Shown here in pieces: positions 31,641 through 37,836 of a DNA stretch of 64,000 bases (position 1 is the first letter of the stretch; every line of letters starts with the position of its first letter). Made by a program: the position numbers and the translations under genes. The notes below the pieces were generated by a model. It had not been told where the DNA came from, made no database searches, and saw only the letters and a list, made by a program, of their open reading frames with translations. The DNA is taken from assembly GCA_964434165.1 (NCBI GenBank), contig CAYSUS010000038.1:1-64000 (forward strand), written 5' to 3'. The DNA is from CAYSUS01 sp964434165 (GTDB lineage: Bacteria; Planctomycetota; Planctomycetia; Pirellulales; Thermoguttaceae).

Positions 31641-32621
31641 ATGCTCTTTATCAGCGGTTATCCCGGCGACGTGGGCGGGGCCAACACCGAGTGCTGGCAC
31701 ACGGTGCGCCTGTGGCGGCGGTTCGGCCTGGACGTGACGCTCGTTCCCACGTGGAAGGCCAACGAGAAATGGAGGACGCGCCTGGACGCCATCGGCTGCC
31801 GCACGGTCGAGACCACGCCCGAGGGCCTGAAGGAGGTGCCGGGGCTGCCGGGCGGCGTGGTCGTCTCGTTCTGCAACGCGAACTTCCTGGCCGCGGCGGA
31901 CCGGTTCCGCGACCTGGGCTGCCGCATCGTGTGGCTGAACTGCATGACCTGGCTGTTCGCCGAGGAGCGGAGGCACTACCAGCGGCGCGGGCCGTTCGAC
32001 GCCTACGTGTTCCAGAGTCGGCACCAGCAGGAGCAGCTCGGGCCGCAGCTTGCGCGGTTCGGCGCCTCGGCCGAGCAGTTCCATTCGATTCGAGGGGCGT
32101 TCTGCCTCGAGGAGTTCCCCTTCCGGCCGCTTTCGCACGAGAGGGGCACTCCGCTGGTCATCGGCCGCATCAGCCGGGCGGCGCGGGACAAGTATTCCAG
32201 CAACACCTGGCCCATCTACCGCCGCATCCCGCACCCGGTGCGCGCGAGGTTGATGGCCTGGGACCGCGCGGTCGAGCGGAAGCTCGGCACCCCGCCCGAC
32301 TGGGCCGAGTGCCTCCCGGCCGGGGCCGAGTCGCCCCAGGAGTTCCTCGGCAAGCTGCATTGCATGGTGCAAGTCAACGGCGGGGCGGGCGAGAACTGGC
32401 CGCGCTCGGGCCTGGAGGCCATGAGCAGCGGCGTGCCCGTCGTGGTGCAGAACCAGTGGGGCTGGAAGGAGATGGTCCGCCACGGCCAGACCGGGTTCCT
32501 CTGCGAGAGCGACGACGAGCTGGCCTACCACGCGGCCCGGCTGGCGTACGACGAGCCGTACCGGATGGAGATCGCGCGCCAGGCCCGGCGAACGCTCCAG
32601 GAGGAGCTGGCCAACGCGTAA
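31641..32621 (+). CDS. GT4-like glycosyltransferase, possibly truncated by a stop codon
   Basis: 326 aa. N-terminal GT-B start (LFISGYPGDVGGANTECWHT) and C-terminal nucleotide-sugar half: PLVIGRISRAARDKYSSNTW near 180 and QVNGGAGENWPRSGLEAMSSGVPVVVQN near 265 with the E-x7-E-like pattern of GT4 enzymes. It ends ELANA-stop; the same frame then continues VIWSGWKKLLEGLQ, which looks like the usual C-terminal helix of this family. So a nonsense change (TAA at 32619) may have trimmed about 15-20 residues, probably without loss of the active site. First gene of the glycosyltransferase cassette. Confidence 0.78.
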   Translation: MLFISGYPGDVGGANTECWHTVRLWRRFGLDVTLVPTWKANEKWRTRLDAIGCRTVETTPEGLKEVPGLPGGVVVSFCNANFLAAADRFRDLGCRIVWLNCMTWLFAEERRHYQRRGPFDAYVFQSRHQQEQLGPQLARFGASAEQFHSIRGAFCLEEFPFRPLSHERGTPLVIGRISRAARDKYSSNTWPIYRRIPHPVRARLMAWDRAVERKLGTPPDWAECLPAGAESPQEFLGKLHCMVQVNGGAGENWPRSGLEAMSSGVPVVVQNQWGWKEMVRHGQTGFLCESDDELAYHAARLAYDEPYRMEIARQARRTLQEELANA

Positions 32622-32767
32622 GTCATCTGGTCGGGGTGGAAGAAGCTCCTGGAAGGGTTGCAGCGAGGCGTTTCATCGAGTGCTCCTTCGATGGATCGGG
32701 ACAGCGCTATCGCGCGGCGCCTGCCATCGGATCATGACCAGAAGCCCCCCCACGGCAGGCGAACCCC

Positions 32768-33247
32768 ATGTTCACGCGCATGACTATCGGCCCCACGCTG
32801 TGCAGGGCCCTGTGCGAAAGGCTGCGTCCGGGCATGGTGACGCTGGAGTGCGGTTCCGGGCTGTCCACGCTCGTGTTCCTGGCCGCCGGATGCCGGCACA
32901 CCGCCCTGGAGCACGATCCGCGTTTCGCTCCGCCGCTGGACGGCGTGCGATGCGTTCCTCTGGCCGGCGACCCGCCCTGGTACGACTGGGTGCCCTCGTC
33001 GTCCTACGATCTGATCCTCGTCGACGGGCCGCCCCAGGCCCGGGGCGGGCGGCTGGGAATCCTGCGGGTCGCCGAGGCGCTGTTCCGTCCGACGTGCACC
33101 GTGATCCTCGACGACACCGATCGGGGGGAGGAGCGGGCGCTGGCGCGGAGAATCGCCTCGCAATTCCGGCTCGATCTGGAGAACGTCGCCCCGCGCCACG
33201 CGCAGGACTTCGGGCGGTGTTTCTCGATTCTCTCACCACGGGGCTGA
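32768..33247 (+). CDS. Putative SAM-dependent methyltransferase-like protein
   Basis: 159 aa. VTLECGSGLSTLVFLAAGC near residue 25 is a Rossmann motif I (E/D-x-G-x-G), followed by ALEHDPRF (acidic end of strand 2) and YDLILVDGPP near 80 (motif for strand 4). This matches class I methyltransferases, here a small one. It lies among the glycosyltransferase genes, so it may methylate a sugar or act on a glycan precursor. Confidence 0.65.
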   Translation: MFTRMTIGPTLCRALCERLRPGMVTLECGSGLSTLVFLAAGCRHTALEHDPRFAPPLDGVRCVPLAGDPPWYDWVPSSSYDLILVDGPPQARGGRLGILRVAEALFRPTCTVILDDTDRGEERALARRIASQFRLDLENVAPRHAQDFGRCFSILSPRG

Positions 33248-33252
33248 AGCGC

Positions 33253-34029
33253 ATGATCTGGAGCGTGGCTGTCACGACCGCGCCGCGGCGACGGCCGACT
33301 CTCGATCGGACTCTCGCGAGCCTGGCCGCATCGGGCTTCGACGCGGGGACGGTCTTCTCCGATCGCGAAAGGGGCACGGACCTGGCGCGTGCGACGAATT
33401 GGACGATCGTCGTGCAGGCCGAGCGCGTGGGTGCCTGGCGCAACTGGCTGATCGCGCTGGAGCGCCTCGTGACGGGCGAGCCCGAGGCGCAAGCCCTGCT
33501 CCTCTGCCAGGACGACGTCCTGTTTTGCCGCGGGCTGCGGGCCTACCTGGAGCGCACGCTGTGGCCCGACGGCGACGCGGCGGCGTGCTCGCCGTACTGC
33601 CCCGCGCTGTACCGGTCGGACGAATCGGGCTGGCACCGCGAGGATCATGGCTGGGACCTCGTGGGCGCCCAGTGCTGGGCGATTCCCCGGCCGGCCGCCG
33701 AGGCGATCCTCCGCGACCTGGGCCGCGTGAAGGCCGACAAGCAGATCGACGCCCGCATCGGGCGATGGGCCCTCCAGACCGGCCGATCGGTGTGGTACCA
33801 CACGCCCAGCCTGGCCGAGCACCTCGCGCCCGTCAATTCCGCCCTCGGACACAACGTGGACGGCCCGCGCCGCCGGGCCGCCGATTTCGTGGGCGAGTCG
33901 CACGACGTCTCAGGATGTGAAAGGGTGCGATTCCCTCACGACGGCCCTTCACGGGACGCGTCGCGCCGCCCCGCACCCCCGTCCCGATCGGTCAGGAGCC
34001 TCCCATGCCAGACGTTCAGGTCGCCGTGA
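33253..34029 (+). CDS. Glycosyltransferase-like protein of the virion cassette
   Basis: 258 aa starting 6 bp after the previous stop. IWSVAVTTAPRRRPTLDRTLASL at the start, LLLCQDDVLFCRGL near residue 78 (D-D motif for nucleotide-sugar metal binding), GWDLVGAQCWAIPRPAAEAIL and VWYHTPSLAEHLAPVNSALGH. The last pattern is seen in GT25-like and phage-borne glycosyltransferases. Its C-terminal 25 bp overlap the next gene; the tail of about 40 residues is compositionally poor and may be dispensable. Confidence 0.65.
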   Translation: MIWSVAVTTAPRRRPTLDRTLASLAASGFDAGTVFSDRERGTDLARATNWTIVVQAERVGAWRNWLIALERLVTGEPEAQALLLCQDDVLFCRGLRAYLERTLWPDGDAAACSPYCPALYRSDESGWHREDHGWDLVGAQCWAIPRPAAEAILRDLGRVKADKQIDARIGRWALQTGRSVWYHTPSLAEHLAPVNSALGHNVDGPRRRAADFVGESHDVSGCERVRFPHDGPSRDASRRPAPPSRSVRSLPCQTFRSP

Positions 34030-34742
34030 CGGCCTTCCCCAACAACTGGTCGCGCCTGGAAGCGTTCGACGAGTGCGCCCGCTCGCACCGCGAGAAGATC
34101 ACGGCTAGCCGGCACGCGATGGGCCCGATGATCGTGGCCGCCGAGCGGGTCGAGGCGCCGTTTGCCCTGGCCCTCGAGCGCCTGTGCCGTCGGCACGGCT
34201 GCCTGCTCCACTGGCACGAGCCGCCGGCCGACATCGGGCGCAACAGCAACTTCCTGTGGGAAATGTGCACCTGCCCCTACGTGGTGTGGACGCAGGAGGA
34301 TAACACGTTCTTTCACCACGTGGATATCTCTTCCGACATCGACTTCCTGCACGCGCACCAAGACTGCCTGATCGTCCGCTACGTGGGATCGCACTTGATC
34401 CGCATCCTCGGCGAGGTACCCGGCACGGACCTCTTGGAGGTGGACCGCGGCGGGCCATGGCCGTTCACGGACATGGCCCACCTGCGGCAACGGGAGAGGT
34501 TCTCCGCGCGGATCGGCCCGCAGCCGGAGGGCGCCGCGTTCGGCATGGCCGAGGCGAGGCTCGGCAGCCGCGTCGCGCGCCGGCCCGACTGCCGCGTTCT
34601 GATGCGCAAGGTGCAGCCGGCCTTCCACGCCGACGTGGGCCGGATCCTCTCGACGCAAAGGTCGCGCTGGCCCGAAGACGCGGTCGAGCCGGCGCTGCCG
34701 CCGCGCCTGGCCTGGCTGCTGGACGAGGAGGCTTCGCCGTGA
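34005..34742 (+). CDS. Glycosyltransferase-like protein (GT2/GT-A fold)
   Basis: 245 aa. VAVTAFPNNWSRLEAFDECARS at the start and PADIGRNSNFLWEMCTCPYVVWTQEDNTFFHHVD near 75-105 give the GT-A arrangement with an acidic E-D pair after the fourth strand. GAGCCTCCC-type spacing precedes the ATG. The stop overlaps the next start (GTGA). Specificity unknown. Confidence 0.65.
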   Translation: MPDVQVAVTAFPNNWSRLEAFDECARSHREKITASRHAMGPMIVAAERVEAPFALALERLCRRHGCLLHWHEPPADIGRNSNFLWEMCTCPYVVWTQEDNTFFHHVDISSDIDFLHAHQDCLIVRYVGSHLIRILGEVPGTDLLEVDRGGPWPFTDMAHLRQRERFSARIGPQPEGAAFGMAEARLGSRVARRPDCRVLMRKVQPAFHADVGRILSTQRSRWPEDAVEPALPPRLAWLLDEEASP

Positions 34743-35455
34743 AGATCGCCGCCGTGTGCTGCACGTTCCTCCGCCCCGGGCCGCTGGGCCGGATGATCCG
34801 CTGCTTTCTGGAGCAGGACTACCCGGCGGAGCTTCGCGAGCTGGTCGTCCTGGACGACGCCGGCCAGTACGACGATCAAGAGGGCGACCGCTGGCGCCTC
34901 GTGTCGCGCGACCAGCGTTATCCCACGCTCGGCGAGAAGCGGAACGCGGCCGCGGCCCTGGTCTCCCCCGACGTCGAGGCCCTGGCCGTGTGGGACGACG
35001 ACGACGTGTATCTGCCCTGGGCCCTTTCCGCCTCGGCCGCCGCGCTGGAAAAGGCCCCGTGGTCCCGACCCAGCCTCGTGCTCCACGAGCAGCCCGACGG
35101 CACCTTCCGGCGGCACCGCACGGGCGGGCTGTTCCACGGCGGCTGGGCCTACACGCGCGAGGCCTTCGCCCGCGTGGGCGGCTACGCGGCGATGGACAAC
35201 GGCGAGGACCAGGACCTCGCCCGGCGCATGCGCAAGGCGGAAATCGCCTCGGCCGACCCCGTAGAGTCGGGCTTCGAGCCGTTCTACGTGTACTGCTGGG
35301 GTCCGGAGGGCGGCTACCATCTCTCGAGCATGGGCTCGCGAGGCTACGAGCGCCTGGGCCGGCGGCCCGCCGACAAGGCCGTGCTGCGAATCGCCTGGCG
35401 CCGCGACTACTCGCGCCCGGTGATCCTGCCCGAGGTGCACCCCCGCGCGTTCTGA
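34739..35455 (+). CDS. GT2 family glycosyltransferase
   Basis: 238 aa from a GTG that overlaps the previous stop. VKIAAVCCTFLRPGPLGRMIRCFLEQDYP, LVVLDDAGQYDDQ near 37, LAVWDDDDVYLPWALSASAAAL near 80 (D-x-D) and GGYAAMDNGEDQDLARRM near 145 (E-D) are textbook GT2 motifs. It is the clearest glycosyltransferase of the cassette. Confidence 0.88.
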   Translation: MKIAAVCCTFLRPGPLGRMIRCFLEQDYPAELRELVVLDDAGQYDDQEGDRWRLVSRDQRYPTLGEKRNAAAALVSPDVEALAVWDDDDVYLPWALSASAAALEKAPWSRPSLVLHEQPDGTFRRHRTGGLFHGGWAYTREAFARVGGYAAMDNGEDQDLARRMRKAEIASADPVESGFEPFYVYCWGPEGGYHLSSMGSRGYERLGRRPADKAVLRIAWRRDYSRPVILPEVHPRAF

Positions 35456-35466
35456 AGGGAGCGCCC

Positions 35467-36321
35467 ATGCCCGGCGTCCGGCTGATTCGTGAAGTGGTCT
35501 CTCCGGGATGCAACGGGCCGGTCAACGGCCAGTTCGCGTTGCAGAGGGCCTTGCGCCGTCGGGCGCTGTCGTGGCTGGCGATCGGCGGGCGCTTGCGCGA
35601 CGACGAGATCCCGTGGTTCTGGTGCTGGCTGGACGCGGGGCGGGCCGCCCGCTGGGCCGAGGCGGGCCGGCCGCTCGTCGTGGGCCCCAACGTGCTGTTC
35701 GAAAACAGCCGACGACCCTGCGGCAGGCCCGAGGAGCGGACGCTGTGCGACGCGGCGAGCTGTCGCGTCTTGTTCACCGAGTCGGCGTGGTACCGGCAGC
35801 TTATCGAGACGCATCGCGGGCCGGCCAATCAGGCGCCGATCGTGGTCTGGCCCTATCCGATCGATCCCATGCCCGGCGGGCCGCTTGAGGTGGAGCACGA
35901 CCTGTTGATCTACGCCAAGAGCGGCCTCTCCCGCGCGCTGCTGGAGCGGCTGAGCGGGAGCTTCCGCCGCTCGGTGGTGCTGCGCTACGGCGGCTTCCGC
36001 CGCGAGGAACTGGTCGAGACGGCGCGGCGGAGCCGCGCGTGCCTGTATCTCTCCGACGACGACCGGGGGCCGCTGGCACTGGCCGAGATCCTTCTGTGCG
36101 GCTGCCCGGCGGTGGGCGTGCCACGCGGGGCGCCGTTCATCGAGCACGGGCAGACTGGGGTAATGATCGACTGCTTCGACGAGGGACGGCTGATCGGCGC
36201 CGTGGAGGACTGCCTGGAGCTCGACCGCGAGAGGGTCAGGGCGCTGGCGCGGGGGGCCTTCGACACCGAGCGGATCGTGGACAAGGTGGCCGGCGCGTTG
36301 CGCACCATGCGGGAGATATGA
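35467..36321 (+). CDS. GT4-like glycosyltransferase
   Basis: 284 aa. GCNGPVNGQFALQRAL at the start, PLVVGPNVLFE near 75, a mid segment LIYAKSGLSRALLERL near 150, and the nucleotide-sugar part ACLYLSDDDRGPLALAEILLCGCPAVGVPRGAPFIEHGQTG near 200-235. It lacks a typical long N-terminal domain, so it may act with a partner. Last gene of the plus-strand module; after it the strand switches. Confidence 0.75.
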   Translation: MPGVRLIREVVSPGCNGPVNGQFALQRALRRRALSWLAIGGRLRDDEIPWFWCWLDAGRAARWAEAGRPLVVGPNVLFENSRRPCGRPEERTLCDAASCRVLFTESAWYRQLIETHRGPANQAPIVVWPYPIDPMPGGPLEVEHDLLIYAKSGLSRALLERLSGSFRRSVVLRYGGFRREELVETARRSRACLYLSDDDRGPLALAEILLCGCPAVGVPRGAPFIEHGQTGVMIDCFDEGRLIGAVEDCLELDRERVRALARGAFDTERIVDKVAGALRTMREI

Positions 36322-36337
36322 CTTGATCCCCGGCGCC

Positions 36338-36865
36338 CTACTCGCCGCGGCTCTCCACGACCGACCGGTACATGGCCTCGACGATGTCCGAGATCATCTC
36401 GCCGTGGCTGGTCTCCAGGAGCACGGCCAGCTTGTCGTGGACCCGCCGGTTGCGGTTCATCTGCTCGACGGAAGCGACGACCCCCTCGGCCGTCAGCGCG
36501 CCGCCGGCGCCGAAGCGGCTGTAGAGCTCGGCGAAGTCGGCGTCGGTCCAGCCCTCGAACAGCCTGGGATGGTCCGCGACGACGCAATCGACCACGGGGT
36601 TGGTCTGGCGGTCGAAGCGGCGATACATCAGTTGCGCCGGCTCGAGGAACAGCTCGTCGATCGATACGCCGAGTCCCTCGGCCAGGCGATGCAGCGTCTG
36701 CGCTCTGGGCTGGCTGCTGCCGTCGAGAATGCCCCGCAGCGTGCGGCGGTCGATGCCCGTCTGACGCGCGGCCTGGGCGAGCGAGAGATTCAGCCGGGCG
36801 ATGACGCGCCGCAGGTTCTCGCCGATCGAGCCGTTCGTCGCGGGGGAGAAAGCCGGCTGGGGCAT
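36338..36865 (-). CDS. XRE-family transcriptional regulator
   Basis: 175 aa. Helix-turn-helix at about residues 18-70 (LRRVIARLNLSLAQAARQTGIDRRTLRGILDGSS...LHRLAEGLGVSIDELF). The C-terminal ~100 residues hold a helical domain (WTDADFAELYSRFGAGG...VVASVEQMNRNRRVHDKLAVLLETSHGEMIS) of unknown role. It is convergent with the glycosyltransferase cassette (17 bp apart). It may be the repressor of the virion element or an unrelated regulator. Its own promoter overlaps a palindrome that may be its operator. Confidence 0.85.
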   Translation of the reverse strand: MPQPAFSPATNGSIGENLRRVIARLNLSLAQAARQTGIDRRTLRGILDGSSQPRAQTLHRLAEGLGVSIDELFLEPAQLMYRRFDRQTNPVVDCVVADHPRLFEGWTDADFAELYSRFGAGGALTAEGVVASVEQMNRNRRVHDKLAVLLETSHGEMISDIVEAMYRSVVESRGE

Positions 36866-36892
36866 GGGCGGGGCACTCCGGCACTGGAGGAA

Positions 36893-36908
36893 GTATACTT
36901 ATGTATAT
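36893..36908. promoter_or_regulatory. Probable operator of the XRE regulator
   Basis: GTATACTTATGTATAT is an imperfect inverted/direct repeat containing the perfect palindrome AAGTATACTT. It overlaps the -10 box of the XRE gene's promoter, as expected for autoregulation. Confidence 0.5.
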
Positions 36909-36930
36909 CGACCTGAGCGCGGTGCGTCAA
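36902..36930 (-). promoter_or_regulatory. Promoter of the XRE regulator
   Basis: On the minus strand TTGACG and TATACA are separated by 17 bp, a near-consensus sigma70-type promoter. The start codon is about 37 bp downstream. Confidence 0.75.
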
Positions 36931-36994
36931 GAGGGGGTGCCGCGGGGGAGGGGAGGCGAAGCAGCGGTGGGCACGAACGACCGGCGGGCGCGCA

Positions 36995-37042
36995 AAAAAA
37001 GCCCGGCGAGTGCCTGTCAGGTATCGGCACGCGTCGGGCTTC
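36995..37042 (-). terminator. Intrinsic terminator facing the HEPN gene's transcript
   Basis: On the minus strand AAGCCCG(A)CG...CG(C)CGGGCTT with an inner stem GTGCC/GGCAC is followed by seven T. It probably ends the HEPN/NACHT transcript some 340 bp after the HEPN stop, insulating the XRE gene. Confidence 0.8.
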
Positions 37043-37208
37043 CACCGCGGGAATACACCTGACGCCTCGTGCGGTGTCCCTGTCGAAACGCCGGCGGTGA
37101 GGCAGCCGCACCAAACGCCCCGACAACCAAATCCTAGCTTACGAAAGGCGGAAGTAAAGCCCCCAGAAAGAATTCCTTGCCCCCCGCGGAGCGGGGTGGC
37201 CGGCATAG

Positions 37209-37361
37209 TGGCGAGTCCGCCTGGGCTACGGCTCAACCACCTTCGCTCTCGCCAAGAAGAACGTCCACCCGACCCAGCTCAAGGGTGCGCTCGCCAAGCT
37301 GCCGAGAATCCCGTTCGGCAACACCGGAGCCGTCGCGCCATTTCGGCGGCGCTTCCTGTGA
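37209..37361 (+). pseudogene. Possible remnant of a coding sequence
   Basis: Between two stops, 50 codons without a start translate to a composition that looks coding (GYGSTTFALAKKNVHPTQLK, then PFGNTGAVAPFRRRFL). I do not recognise it. It lies in the 338-bp gap between the terminator and the HEPN gene, on the opposite strand. It could be the decayed 3' end of a gene. Nothing else is evident in this gap. Confidence 0.25.
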
Positions 37362-37380
37362 AGTCGTCTCCAGGCATTGC

Positions 37381-37836
37381 TCAGAAGCCGGGTGGCAGCA
37401 AGGCGGGGTGGTCCGAGTTGAGCCAGGCGATCACGTCCGCGCGCAGTTGCATGGCGGTGGCCGACAACTCGGTAGCGACTTCCTCGCTGACGGCGCCGAC
37501 GCGCTCGTAGACTGCCTGGCCGCGGAGCCTTGAGCAACGCTCGAGGTGATCGACGGTCTCCGACCACGGGGGGCCTAGCGTGAAAGGAAGCGACTCGATG
37601 GCGCGCTTGTGATGTCCTTGTCCCTTCGGCACCGCGTATCCCGCCGCCTTCCGTGCAATCATGCAGAGCTGCAGGGCGGCTTCGTAGGCATGGAAGAAAC
37701 GGCCGTCGGCACTCAGGCCGCTGGCTCCCGCGTCCGAGAGGTCGCGGTCCACAACCTCCAGGAGCTTCTGGATCTCGGCGACGGTTGCGTCAGACCGTTG
37801 GAGCCAGCCGTTCTGCAACCATTGCTCTAAGCTCAT
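37381..37836 (-). CDS. HEPN-domain protein, partner of the NACHT-MNT protein
   Basis: 151 aa, all-helical. FFHAYEAALQLCMIARKAAGY (about residues 47-67), GHHKRAIESLP near 74 and a C-terminal helix with RCSRLRGQAVYERVGAVSEEVATELSATA near 100-128 match the four-helix HEPN fold. The RNase motif of HepT-type toxins is R-x4-6-H, often R-x4-H-x-Y; here R103-x4-A108-x-Y110 keeps the Arg and Tyr but not the His. Its first 47 bp overlap the 3' end of the MNT-encoding gene, the usual arrangement of HEPN/MNT pairs. Likely toxin or toxin-like effector partner of the upstream product; catalytic competence is uncertain. Confidence 0.75.
   Translation of the reverse strand: MSLEQWLQNGWLQRSDATVAEIQKLLEVVDRDLSDAGASGLSADGRFFHAYEAALQLCMIARKAAGYAVPKGQGHHKRAIESLPFTLGPPWSETVDHLERCSRLRGQAVYERVGAVSEEVATELSATAMQLRADVIAWLNSDHPALLPPGF

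Noticed and set aside
37177..37533. 118-codon plus-strand frame opposite the HEPN gene
   Set aside because: Overlaps the HEPN gene in antisense, Ser/Arg-rich, no pattern; only a small start-less fragment in another frame was kept as a low-confidence remnant.
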